Shown here: positions 53,301 through 61,356 of the stretch, piece after piece | How the letters are laid out: each line of letters begins with the position of its first letter | Position numbering within the stretch: the first letter of the stretch is position 1 | DNA from: Clostridia bacterium | Lineage (GTDB): Bacteria > Bacillota > Clostridia > Oscillospirales > Acutalibacteraceae | Assembly (NCBI GenBank): GCA_017409265.1 | Contig: JAFQSY010000049.1 | Location: 164,127 to 228,126 of the forward strand | Length of the DNA stretch: 64,000 nt | Direction: 5' to 3' | Translations under genes and position numbers: made by a program | Notes under the pieces: generated by a model | The model's input: the letters and a program-made list of their open reading frames with translations, nothing else | The model's database searches: none | What the model was told of the DNA's origin: nothing

Positions 53301-54933
53301 TATATGTTGTAGAACCACCGCCGTCAAGGTTGACCGCATTCACACAACCTGCTTCAAGCATAATCTGTGCAATCTCAACCATGGTTCCGCCGCAGGAGAA
53401 GGGTTCCTGTCTGCCGTCAAGAACCATCATTATTACTTCGCCGTCAGCATTAATGCCGATAGCTGTACGGCTTGCACGACCAGAATTGTTAGTTGTAACA
53501 ATTTCTCCGTCCTTAACAAGGACTGCGCCGAAACCGCCTATTGCTTCCTGAATTTGAGTTTTATATGTATCATAATCTTCCTGTGTGCCTATCACAGCAC
53601 TGCCATCTTTCAATATGGCAAAAAAACCGTCTTTGTCAACGGGATTCCATTCAACACCGTCCATGATAAGCAAGCCGCCAGGCTTACCTGTTGTGGTGTT
53701 GAATCCGTCACCGTTTGTTGCCACTACAGCACTGAAGTTTTCATATTTAGATGAGTAATTATTTACAAGGGCAACAGTCTGATCTTCAACTCGCTGCATA
53801 CCCCAGCCCTTTGAAGGATCATTGTCCTTATAGTTTGCCATGATTGTTACATCATCACGTTTTACATCAACTTTTGCAACATAATAAACCATCTGTTTCT
53901 TGTCTGTTGTTGTTGCATAGCTGATTGTTTGGGTAATACCAGGAGCGAGCAGAGACGAATTGCTTGAGAACACGGAGTAATAACCGTTTTCGGGAAGTCC
54001 GGTTCCAACATCTGTTCCTCCGCCGATAAGAAGGCCTTCTGCCTTGCTGTAAAGATAATCTGCAAACGCGTAACAACAAGCCTGGCGCAATGTTGACTGT
54101 TCAGATATATTTCTGTCAGCCTCCAACACCTGAATTCCCACATTGGTACGATATGTATTATATATGGAAGTGCGCACCTCATCCTTTGTCTCAACGCCTG
54201 CAAAACGATTGTTCAAAAAATAAACTGCACGGTCCGTATCGTCAAGCTCATCTGTGTAATATTTTTCCATAAGCTCACTGAATGAACCATTGCCCGCTTT
54301 GTATTCTTTAATAAAATAGAAAGCATCCATATCGCCATAGAAATCATCCCAACCGAATGCATTATCAGCATTAACACCGAAGCAATTCTCCAAAACAAAC
54401 GAAATTGTTTCATCAAGTGTTCCGTCAGGTACCAATCCGTACTCTTTACTGAAATAAATCAAATCGCAAATATCGCCTGCCCAACCGCTGAGATCTGCAC
54501 TATTTTCATTGGAAAGATAGGAAATATTCATTGTTCCGAACATATGGGCAAAGTCAGCCTGATTTCCGTTAGGAAGTATAAAATCATCGACAACAATGTC
54601 ACGTAAATTCATTACGGTTGTACCGTTTACAGTATCCTGTGACTCAACATAATCCGTAAATTCTGTTATTTCTTTACCTGCAAGTGTTTCCCATGTGCCG
54701 GTCTGATAGCGGTCTACACCCGTACGAATAAAGTTAAGCACGAGCTCTCCCGAATCCTTACCAGACTGTTCAGCAAAAGCATGGGCATAAGTTTCCAAAT
54801 CTTTAAGATTCAGCAAAAAGTCAGAATAATTTGTTACGCTTTCGGCTGCAAATATTGACATCGGCAACACACCGAAACACATTACTGCAGCTAAAAAAAA
54901 CGCTAAAAACTTTACTGAGACTCTTTTTAACAC
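50332..54933 (-). CDS. Giant secreted phosphodiester glycosidase (NAGPA-like) with wall-binding-like repeats
   Basis: A 1533-residue protein with a signal peptide (to about residue 31). Residues near 330-595 form a phosphodiester glycosidase domain like that of the uncovering enzyme NAGPA and bacterial YngK-type proteins: GLLIMDGVEW, SRTAIGINADGEVIMMVLDGRQ, and VNLDGGGSTTYM around residue 535, where the DGGGS loop is the signature. These enzymes cleave sugar-phosphate-diester linkages. Residues 600-680 are an Ig-like (Big2-type) domain (YWSVSDNTVGTISDDGIFTAV). The C-terminal part from about 1035 is aromatic repeats, ending with three 90-residue units joined by Pro/Glu linkers. The start is GTG with a good GGGGAG site. 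Substrate is likely a phosphate-containing wall glycan. Confidence 0.87.
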   Translation of the reverse strand: MLKRVSVKFLAFFLAAVMCFGVLPMSIFAAESVTNYSDFLLNLKDLETYAHAFAEQSGKDSGELVLNFIRTGVDRYQTGTWETLAGKEITEFTDYVESQDTVNGTTVMNLRDIVVDDFILPNGNQADFAHMFGTMNISYLSNENSADLSGWAGDICDLIYFSKEYGLVPDGTLDETISFVLENCFGVNADNAFGWDDFYGDMDAFYFIKEYKAGNGSFSELMEKYYTDELDDTDRAVYFLNNRFAGVETKDEVRTSIYNTYRTNVGIQVLEADRNISEQSTLRQACCYAFADYLYSKAEGLLIGGGTDVGTGLPENGYYSVFSSNSSLLAPGITQTISYATTTDKKQMVYYVAKVDVKRDDVTIMANYKDNDPSKGWGMQRVEDQTVALVNNYSSKYENFSAVVATNGDGFNTTTGKPGGLLIMDGVEWNPVDKDGFFAILKDGSAVIGTQEDYDTYKTQIQEAIGGFGAVLVKDGEIVTTNNSGRASRTAIGINADGEVIMMVLDGRQEPFSCGGTMVEIAQIMLEAGCVNAVNLDGGGSTTYMSKPEGEDNIRVVNRPSDGYARSVATSLVAVSTAKPSTEFDRAILKSDYDYVTAGTSMTITASGVSNTGFSAPIPENAYWSVSDNTVGTISDDGIFTAVSNGDVEINLMLGDVSVGSKTIHVVVPDTLEIEGGKVTAIFGVPVEIPIIVLYKGNEVAYNESDIILGLVEENGGTFDGMMFTGNEEAGLRNLTAAALFLPDDNVGALFNISLYYQDEAIFDFDNVTAGNRKFAWVREVSNATTSDNLTYNAIDPDENYDISYNFALDMTQIEIPERLEDIVYMLPGADLESANAFGFLLQLAERVSVLSEVRITAQFDADVDVDISELKIINDYFTLTSKTLDENNKLTMVCNWIDRTEPIDPATANPICILAGLKITPKSDAEWTDDELIVINSGEVSFDIYLRASSLYSFAQKPENQKTYGLYPYSTNETGYEGGTESGAHFKDSYADFQDSFILDRSLRQEWYKIDGNYFYFVDHVPQTGIQWIPSRDDSSENLFYEFDENGACIGTVSGVIEYNGELYYSIQGKKSTGWLSTNDAQGNAVDYYFDPVTGAAVDGEQTIAGYDYIFTEGILTQGDLVTDAKGTRYRWAGQWVQGKWFEVDGNLYHTKTFQNYVTTGYASVVSQSDLQWRWHLFDENGVFQKDYNGLYRYNGEIYYLTNGVRDSTKGLVFEDGYYYYISSSNAKAVKNGKFWLTNTHGIIPIGYYNFDENGHIIDPPVIDPGSGDTPEILDGIVERDGEYYYYQNGEIDFMAGLVKLTDDEGKDFYVYVRSSTGTLAKGRYWPSIRNGLLESGAYDFGEDGRYYPPESTVEPDTPEEPEVLDGIVEKDGKLYYYEDGVRDTNAGLVKLTDEDGKTFYIYVRSSTGTLVTGRYWPSLRNDLLPAGYYEFDENGRYYPPVTEEPETPNEPEVLDGIVEKDGKLYYYENGVRDINAGLVKLTDEEGKTFYIYVRSSTGTLATGRCWPSLRNDLLPAGYYEFDENGRYYPGE
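50335..51111 (-). repeat. Three tandem 270-bp repeats encoding the shared C-terminal module
   Basis: Unit-opening codons (complement of ACCGTCAAG or close) lie at 50560-50568, 50830-50838 and about 51103-51111, giving periods of 270 and 273 bases. The two distal units are nearly identical in DNA. The peptide module VRSSTGTLATGR...WPSLRNDLLPAGYY is shared with the other giant gene, so exchange between the genes is likely. Confidence 0.85.
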
Positions 54934-55044
54934 GATTAATCTCCCCTTATAGTTTTTCGATCGTAATATTTAAACATAATCAGCTTTATCGGCATATATT
55001 ATTATGAAAATAATAACTGATTATGATTTTTATACATTATTATA

Positions 55045-56220
55045 TTATTTAAACAGCGAGTTAAATTGTTCAATTGCTGTATCATTGCTGGCTTCAATAG
55101 CTTTCAGTTTTTTTTTAAGTCCATGCAAAGACTCCTTATCAGCAAGAATATCCAACAAAGCTTTATTAAGATCTTCCTGTGAATTTCCGCAAACCCATCC
55201 GCATCCCTTATCGGTAACCATATCCCTTGAGGACGTTGTTTCCGTTGTTAATATGGGAACACCCAAGCAACGGGATTCATCAATAACCATAGGAGCGGCT
55301 TCATGATAGGAAGTAAGCAAAAGCAAATCTGCATTTTTCATATAGCGATATGGATTATCTTGTCTTCCGTAAAACTCAACATTATCTGCTATGCCTAAAT
55401 CACGGGACAAATCAATCAATTCATTACAGAGGTTTCCGCCGCCTACAACATGAAGCTTCACAAGAAAACCTTTATTGACAGCTTCTGAAACAGCTTTCAA
55501 AGCCCTTTCAATTCCTTTTTCCCTTGAAAGACGTGCAACCAAAATAATATTTATATATTTTGAGTCATATATATAAGTATTTTCTTCTGCAAGACTTCTT
55601 ATCTCGTTAAAATTATGACAGTTGCAAACCGTTGTGCATTTATTTTTCAAATCAGGAAGCACGGATTCAAAAGCTTTTCTGCATCCGTCTGAACAAGCAA
55701 CTATCTTATCAAACTGTTCAATCATGCGGTTATTAACAGTATGATTGGCACCGCAGTTACGATAATCACAATGAATAAAAGCAATCTTTTTTTGGGCTTT
55801 TATACGGCTTAAAACAAAATCCTGAACACAACCGTAAATTGAATTGCACCTTCCGTTATGAAGAAATGAGATTGCATAATCGTAGCTTTCGCTCAACATC
55901 GGTTGTCCGATAAGCATAAAACGAACCGCAGCCCTTCTGCCAAAAAAGAAAGCGATCGCAGCAATAAACCCTCTTAACAAAGTATCTTTAAGGTTTCCAT
56001 TACACTCTTGCTGACTCATCCCGGAATAGCGGAACAAACCGTCACACTCAATAACCTTCACACCTTCCGGAAGCTTGTCTGCATATGCACCTGTCTTTCT
56101 GAACAAAAAAAGTGTAACATCATAACATTTTTCAAGATCTATGCTCCAAAGCAGATTGTATAAGCTTTTTTGAACACCGCCAACCCTCATATCATTATTT
56201 ACAATTATAATTTTTTTCAT
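55045..56220 (-). CDS. Glycosyltransferase, family GT4-like
   Basis: A 391-residue GT-B enzyme of the glycogen-synthase/capsule-transferase type. The N-terminal loop NDMRVGGVQKSLYNLL binds acceptor/phosphate, and the C-terminal domain has VARLSREKGIERALKAV, VEFYGRQDNPYRYMKNADLLLLTSYHEAAPMVIDE and LGVPILTTET, including the conserved Glu-x7-Glu region. It should add one sugar to the lipid-linked repeat unit. Its ATG overlaps the upstream GT2 gene by 4 bases. A 111-base gap with no strong terminator precedes the giant glycosidase gene. Confidence 0.92.
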   Translation of the reverse strand: MKKIIIVNNDMRVGGVQKSLYNLLWSIDLEKCYDVTLFLFRKTGAYADKLPEGVKVIECDGLFRYSGMSQQECNGNLKDTLLRGFIAAIAFFFGRRAAVRFMLIGQPMLSESYDYAISFLHNGRCNSIYGCVQDFVLSRIKAQKKIAFIHCDYRNCGANHTVNNRMIEQFDKIVACSDGCRKAFESVLPDLKNKCTTVCNCHNFNEIRSLAEENTYIYDSKYINIILVARLSREKGIERALKAVSEAVNKGFLVKLHVVGGGNLCNELIDLSRDLGIADNVEFYGRQDNPYRYMKNADLLLLTSYHEAAPMVIDESRCLGVPILTTETTSSRDMVTDKGCGWVCGNSQEDLNKALLDILADKESLHGLKKKLKAIEASNDTAIEQFNSLFK

Positions 56221-57017
56221 ATATCTCTTTTATAAGGAGTCATTGTCTTGCCGCCCCGAACTCCGTCATATATCAATCTGAGTCTTTTGAGTACACCAAA
56301 ATCTGCATTTCTGAAACGGACTCCGAAATACCATGCTATCAGGTAGGCGATTTTAGGAAACAAATGACGAACTAACACACCTTTATCATAAAAAAACTTT
56401 TCATTATATCCAACAAACCACGACGAGGAATCCTTACAGCATGTCCCCAAAACGTGAGTGTGTGAATAAACTTTTAAACCTTTATCAAAGCATGATTTTA
56501 AAAACAAGCTATCCTCGCCGGCACTAAATGGACACCCTCCACCAAAGGATTGGTGAAACGTAATGTTTTTTTGAATAAGTGCACTTCTCCGCACTGCAAT
56601 CCGACATGTTCCATAACGCATTGAATTCCAAACATGTAATCTTCGGATAGGGGTTCTTCTTTTCTCGGTAATCTTTCCGTCCTTAAGAATATCCAATCCA
56701 AAGAGAATAACATCAGCTTGCGGAAGCTGTCTGAAAGCATCAACAACCGCCTGCTCCGTACCATCATAATAAACCATATCATCATCAGCAAACAAAACAA
56801 TATCCGCATCTGCCGCCATCAAAGCTATGTTTCTGTTAAGACCGACTCCTCTGGTGGAGGTTGTTATCATTTTTATTTCACCGAAATCCTTTTTTTGGGT
56901 GATAATCTCTTCACAATCACCCTGATTGGCTATAACCGATCCGCAGCATATATTCATTTTTTCGGCAATCAACATATCATTCTGATGCATCGTCGCAACT
57001 AAAATTTGAAGCTTCAT
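56217..57017 (-). CDS. Glycosyltransferase, family GT2-like
   Basis: A 266-residue GT-A enzyme. The start KLQILVATMHQND and the DXD region VLFADDDMVYYDG are family typical; CPFSAGEDSLFLKSCF gives the acceptor-side Glu-Asp. The middle segment TSTRGVGLNRNIALMAA matches the helix after the nucleotide site. ATG 57017 follows GAGGTG; the in-frame GTG six bases upstream is less likely. It sits 12 bases after a small membrane-protein gene. Confidence 0.9.
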   Translation of the reverse strand: MKLQILVATMHQNDMLIAEKMNICCGSVIANQGDCEEIITQKKDFGEIKMITTSTRGVGLNRNIALMAADADIVLFADDDMVYYDGTEQAVVDAFRQLPQADVILFGLDILKDGKITEKRRTPIRRLHVWNSMRYGTCRIAVRRSALIQKNITFHQSFGGGCPFSAGEDSLFLKSCFDKGLKVYSHTHVLGTCCKDSSSWFVGYNEKFFYDKGVLVRHLFPKIAYLIAWYFGVRFRNADFGVLKRLRLIYDGVRGGKTMTPYKRDI

Positions 57018-57029
57018 CAACACACCTCG

Positions 57030-57560
57030 TTATTCAACAGCGGTAAATCTGCTATCTTCTGCCATGGAAACTATAACATCGTTAAAAGTTTCCTGCACTG
57101 CATAAAATGTAGTTTTCCAATCGTCTGAAATCTTAGCGGGAGCATCTTCAAAAACTACCGAAACATTAACCTCTTCATCATTCGGAAGCACTTGATGTCC
57201 GCAAAGAACACCTTCATTTGAATCATAATATATTGTATATACAACAGTAGAAATCCCGTCAATTTCTGACATGAATTTAAGACACTCTTCTCCTGAAACA
57301 ACTGCTGTCTCAACGGCCATTACGTCCATAAATGCTCTCGGATAACAAAACTTTCCGTATGTTGTTTCAACAACAATCCATTCATTATTTTCAACAGAAG
57401 ATAATATTTGCAGTTTTGTGTCCTCCTGTCCGACTTTCTCAAAAGCATTTTCGGATTTACTGCTCTGTGATGTTACAAAGGTTGTAATTGTTGCCGACAG
57501 AATAACAAGAACTACACAAACCAACAGCATCAAAACGATGTTTTTTGCTTTTTTATTCAT
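57030..57560 (-). CDS. Single-pass membrane-anchored protein of unknown function
   Basis: About 176 residues with one N-terminal membrane helix (residues 5-27) and a mainly extracellular beta-rich domain (NEWIVVETTYGKFCYPRAFM, ISTVVYTIYYDS, VLCGHQVLPND). Two Cys residues outside the membrane could form a disulfide. I do not recognise a family. It lies between the Wzy-like and GT2 genes with gaps of 24 and 12 bases, so it is an integral part of the synthesis operon, perhaps an accessory of polymerisation. ATG 57560 with AAGGTGAGA is preferred to the GTG 12 bases upstream. Confidence 0.75.
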   Translation of the reverse strand: MNKKAKNIVLMLLVCVVLVILSATITTFVTSQSSKSENAFEKVGQEDTKLQILSSVENNEWIVVETTYGKFCYPRAFMDVMAVETAVVSGEECLKFMSEIDGISTVVYTIYYDSNEGVLCGHQVLPNDEEVNVSVVFEDAPAKISDDWKTTFYAVQETFNDVIVSMAEDSRFTAVE

Positions 57561-57596
57561 TAATTCTCTCACCTTAAATCTCGATATATTATATTT

Positions 57597-58955
57597 TTAA
57601 TAAAATTTGCCGTCAATAGGATTTTTTATATTATCTCTAGAAGTACAATCTTCAGAATCTGTAATATAGCGAATCCCCACTAAAACAAAAAAGGTCACCA
57701 GGAAAAATTCATCAAAAAACATCATATCTAATGCGAACCATGGACCTATGGAACCAACAATTAAAATTGCCGTTTGCATAAGATGTGAAAAATTGAGTTT
57801 TTTCTGTCCAAGCATTGTGCTTGAAAAACACATAAACCACGCCAAAATCATTACAGTACCGCTGAGACCCAGCTGATATACACACTGTATCAATGAATTA
57901 TGAGCTGCCCTTCCGTTTACGAGGTCATTGGTATAACCGATTCCAAACAGTAACAACAGGGGATTATCCGACAGTTTATCTAAATAACTTTTCCAGATTT
58001 CAATTCTTCCGGTGGTAAGTGACGACATATTTGTTCCTGAAGCAAAGAAACGATTAAGCATCATATCGAGCAGGTCACTGAACACCGTAGAAAAAAGGAT
58101 AAACAAAACACCTATGATTACTGTTAAAAAGAGCATCACCTTGGCCGAAAATTTTTCTTTTTGGAAGAGAAGCTCCATAATCCAGAAAAGGAGCATACAA
58201 ACAGTAACAATTGCAAATGATTTTGAAACCGAAATAAATCCCGAATAAGTAAGCAAAACCAGTATTGAAAGCAAAAACAATCGCTTTTTAAAATGTTTTT
58301 CTTTCAGTACAAGTATCATTATTCCGGCAATTGCAGCAGTAATATGCGCCGAATAAAAATTAGGGTCACCATAATAACCCGAAAGTCTTATCTCGTCACG
58401 CAAAGTAAGAACTTCAATAAAGCGAGATATTGTGGGGAACATATTAAGCTGCTGAGCCGAAAGCGCCGCAAGAACAATTCCTACGGAAAAGAAAACAGTC
58501 AGATCATAGAAACCATATTTTTTCCCGTTTTCGCCCGAAAGAAACGGCAACGTAAATAAGAAAACAAAAAACACAATAAAATCATTGCTTATAGAATATC
58601 CATATACGAGTTTAACGATCAATGCCGTTGCCATAAGCAAAAGAGCAGGAACAACATGAATCGCGTTTATGTTTCGTCCCCACAATACAACACATATCAT
58701 CAGTGTTAAAAGCAAGGCAACCGTATAAACAGACATTGTGCCGGGTGTTATTTTTATAAGCGGTGCCCATGGCAAAAAAAACATCAGAACCGGAATTAAC
58801 ATTTTATTTACCGATGCCCACACAACAAGCGCCATAAAACACACAAGACACGGAACCAACAATATTGTATTTCCTATTACTTGTGCTACCAGTAACCAAA
58901 CGGCAACCAGCAAACTGCCTGTCATAAAAAAAGACTTTTTACGCAATGATATCAT
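57597..58955 (-). CDS. Wzy/O-antigen ligase-like membrane polymerase
   Basis: A 452-residue protein with about eleven or twelve helices and a large extracellular loop near residues 285-350. The sequence LLLFGIGYTNDLVNGRAAHNSLIQCVYQLGLSG matches the Wzy_C region, including the characteristic AHNSLIQ motif. Wzy enzymes polymerise flipped repeat units. The start has only a weak ribosome site. It stands between licD (136-base gap) and the unknown membrane protein. Together with the Wzx-like flippase and Wzz-like protein it completes a Wzx/Wzy pathway. Confidence 0.9.
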   Translation of the reverse strand: MISLRKKSFFMTGSLLVAVWLLVAQVIGNTILLVPCLVCFMALVVWASVNKMLIPVLMFFLPWAPLIKITPGTMSVYTVALLLTLMICVVLWGRNINAIHVVPALLLMATALIVKLVYGYSISNDFIVFFVFLFTLPFLSGENGKKYGFYDLTVFFSVGIVLAALSAQQLNMFPTISRFIEVLTLRDEIRLSGYYGDPNFYSAHITAAIAGIMILVLKEKHFKKRLFLLSILVLLTYSGFISVSKSFAIVTVCMLLFWIMELLFQKEKFSAKVMLFLTVIIGVLFILFSTVFSDLLDMMLNRFFASGTNMSSLTTGRIEIWKSYLDKLSDNPLLLLFGIGYTNDLVNGRAAHNSLIQCVYQLGLSGTVMILAWFMCFSSTMLGQKKLNFSHLMQTAILIVGSIGPWFALDMMFFDEFFLVTFFVLVGIRYITDSEDCTSRDNIKNPIDGKFY

Positions 58956-59091
58956 ATTAGTTTACACTCACATTTCATTTGTTGGTTCTTACATACGCAA
59001 AGTATCCGGACAACTATTGCATTTTCGCCAACACTGCTCTTCAGATGAATAATTTTCGATTTATTGAAGAATTTTATTTTAATCGGCATGT

Positions 59092-59943
59092 TTATCTGTT
59101 ACTTCTTGTATAAACGTCAAATCTCATACCGTCACGGTAGTTTTCATAAACCGAATAGTCACATTCAGCATCAACAAGCAAAGCATGTTCTTTACATTTA
59201 CGTTCTTCTTCTTTCGGAAGTTGCATATAATCACCGTATATCGTCGTTAACATTTCATCATAGTATGCCGAAACAGGGAACATATCTCCGTCGAAATCAA
59301 CCCTTACAGACTGATTAAACCACTTCCGTTGATAGAGACCTTTTTGATATTTTGATGTTCCTCCGAAAAAGCTGTGAACCATATCGCTATCATTCGCACT
59401 TTTTAACAAGGTAAATCTGTGGAAAGGTTTTAAAGGCATAAGTCTGCAAAATGTCATAAAAAACTTTTTAACGAGAGAATCGGTATCATATCCCCTACGA
59501 TAAAACGCCTTTGCCAAAACAATCTTCGAGCTAAAAAACTGAAGTTTTCTTACAAATTTATTATCTGACGCATTGTCAACAGGAAAAATATCTATATAAA
59601 TACCCTGATGTATCTTCTTATCTTTCGGATGGTACTTTTCCAAACAGGTTGTATTATTTTTTCTTAGTTTTGAGAAGTATAAAGGCCAATGTTCAGAAAA
59701 TTCTACCTGCAAATAATATTTAGAATCCAGCTCATTCGGAGCAACCTTTAAAAAACGCTCATATTCTGTTCTGAGCATCGCAACATCCAAATCATCATCC
59801 CAAGGTATAAATCCCTTGTGTCTGACCGCACCGATTGCTGTGCCGGAAAAGAGTATATATTTTATATCATATTTTTCACAAACACGATTGAATTCAATCA
59901 GAAGTTCTTTGAGAACTTTTTGATGCCCAACTATATCTGTCAT
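59092..59943 (-). CDS. LicD-family phosphotransferase
   Basis: A 283-residue protein of the LicD/fukutin family of nucleotidyltransferase-fold phosphotransferases, which move phosphocholine or a similar phospho-alditol from a CDP donor to a glycan. The catalytic region reads YILFSGTAIGAVRHKGFIPWDDDLDVAMLRTEY, with the essential Asp cluster; IDIFPVDN and KWFNQSVRVDFDGDMFPVSAYY are further family segments. It lies 5 bases after a GT2 gene. The presence of LicD suggests a phosphodiester in the polymer, of interest because a secreted phosphodiester glycosidase is encoded in the same operon. Confidence 0.92.
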   Translation of the reverse strand: MTDIVGHQKVLKELLIEFNRVCEKYDIKYILFSGTAIGAVRHKGFIPWDDDLDVAMLRTEYERFLKVAPNELDSKYYLQVEFSEHWPLYFSKLRKNNTTCLEKYHPKDKKIHQGIYIDIFPVDNASDNKFVRKLQFFSSKIVLAKAFYRRGYDTDSLVKKFFMTFCRLMPLKPFHRFTLLKSANDSDMVHSFFGGTSKYQKGLYQRKWFNQSVRVDFDGDMFPVSAYYDEMLTTIYGDYMQLPKEEERKCKEHALLVDAECDYSVYENYRDGMRFDVYTRSNR

Positions 59944-59948
59944 TCTGA

Positions 59949-60806
59949 CTACCTCTGCTTCTTAACTGCGCTTGTTCTTGCAAATCTGCAAAAAAACCAT
60001 TCTCTGATTTTACCAGGCATTGCTATCTGAACAACAAACCGTTTTGCAACATTGCTGCAAAAAGTTACAATACCGATAATCTTATTTTTCAGCATGTAAT
60101 GCTGTAATTTTGTTTCACTGATAAAATATTTCCATCCGCCGCGACGTCGGTACATTTCTTTCCCTACGCGGACATTAACCAACACTGTTCCGGTATTGAC
60201 CATCCGACATCCTGATAAGAACATTCTCAACCAAAGATAATAATCTTCATCACAATACCAATCGATATATCCGCCTGCTTTTTCCACGCTACTCTTTTTG
60301 AACATAACAGAAACCTGATTGAACGGGCAACGTTTTTTCATATATTCTTTTATTTCTGCATCTTCTTGCGGCACCGTTCTGTATGCCACAATATTATCAA
60401 CATCTCCTATAAACTCAGCAATGTTTCCTCCAACAATATCAGGATCACTGTTTTGAAAAATTTTCAATTCTTGTTCAAAACGATCCGGAACACAAATATC
60501 GTCCGCATCCATCAAAGCAACCAACTCATTGGAGCATTTTTTCAACCCAAGACGTCTTGCATTTCCGTGTCCGATATTTTGAGGAAGACGAAAAACTTTA
60601 AACAATTCGTTTAATTCGCAGTCGTTTATTATTTCATTTAACTCTTTGGGAACAGGTCCGTCAACCACAAGAATAATTTCACTTGGTTTTACCGTTTGCG
60701 AACTCAAACTGTCAATCGACTGTCTGAACCAAGAAGGATTATCCTTTTCATATACACACATAGATACCGAAAATCTGCTTGCTGAGCTATACATTTTTTC
60801 CCCCAT
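59949..60806 (-). CDS. Glycosyltransferase, family GT2-like
   Basis: A 285-residue GT-A enzyme resembling capsular beta-glycosyltransferases. Nucleotide-binding SVSMCVYEKDNPSWFRQSIDSL, the acceptor helix RLPQNIGHGNARRLGL, the DXD LVALMDADDICVPDRFEQEL and the WYCDEDYYLWLRM loop (Glu-Asp) are clear. ATG 60806 follows AGGAGA; an in-frame start eight codons upstream has no comparable site. It is one gene below an acetyltransferase-like gene and just above licD. Confidence 0.93.
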   Translation of the reverse strand: MGEKMYSSASRFSVSMCVYEKDNPSWFRQSIDSLSSQTVKPSEIILVVDGPVPKELNEIINDCELNELFKVFRLPQNIGHGNARRLGLKKCSNELVALMDADDICVPDRFEQELKIFQNSDPDIVGGNIAEFIGDVDNIVAYRTVPQEDAEIKEYMKKRCPFNQVSVMFKKSSVEKAGGYIDWYCDEDYYLWLRMFLSGCRMVNTGTVLVNVRVGKEMYRRRGGWKYFISETKLQHYMLKNKIIGIVTFCSNVAKRFVVQIAMPGKIREWFFCRFARTSAVKKQR

Positions 60807-60831
60807 TGTCGTTCTCCTGCATCTGATCATA

Positions 60832-61356
60832 TTAGTAAGAATTATCCTGCTTCAACAAATAACGTTTCAGAATCCGTGACTTTTCAACAAATCCGAACTT
60901 TTTAAAACCGGCTTTTTCTATTCCTCTGATTGAGGAAATATTATTTTGGCTGACAATCATAAAAAAATTCGTACTTTCATTTCCGGTGTTCGTGCAAATA
61001 TACCTAAGCACTCTGGGATAAATTCCTTTTCCTCGAAATTCAGGATATGTAAAACATGGGCCTATCTCATAATCATCTTTTTGCATAAACGGAAATTTGA
61101 AGCATCGGGGAATTATATAAGATGTATGCATAATCTCGTCATCATCATTTGTAATATAAAAAATCTTTGCTTTTCCAAATGTTACAGTCTGAAAAAACAT
61201 ACGTGCAAGAAATGTTTTAGTATTTCTGTTTTCCCCGTGCAAATAGCAGTTAAAAAGTGTAGGACGGAACTCATGTACTATAAAATCAACACCCTGTATG
61301 TCAGAATAATTACTGTCTGTGCATTCTTGCTTTTTTAAAGAATATAACAGTCTCAA
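60832..61356 (-). CDS. GNAT-type N-acetyltransferase-like protein
   Basis: A 174-residue protein. The acetyl-CoA pyrophosphate loop PEFRGKGIYPRVLRY matches GNAT motif A (R/Q-x-x-G-x-G/A), and NISSIRGIEKAGFKKFG is the usual C-terminal motif. The likely role is acetylation of an amino group on a sugar nucleotide or lipid-linked sugar. The start is TTG at 61356, in a 4-base overlap with the stop of the preceding gene, with AGGAGG 10 bases upstream. The next gene begins 25 bases later. Confidence 0.82.
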   Translation of the reverse strand: MRLLYSLKKQECTDSNYSDIQGVDFIVHEFRPTLFNCYLHGENRNTKTFLARMFFQTVTFGKAKIFYITNDDDEIMHTSYIIPRCFKFPFMQKDDYEIGPCFTYPEFRGKGIYPRVLRYICTNTGNESTNFFMIVSQNNISSIRGIEKAGFKKFGFVEKSRILKRYLLKQDNSY

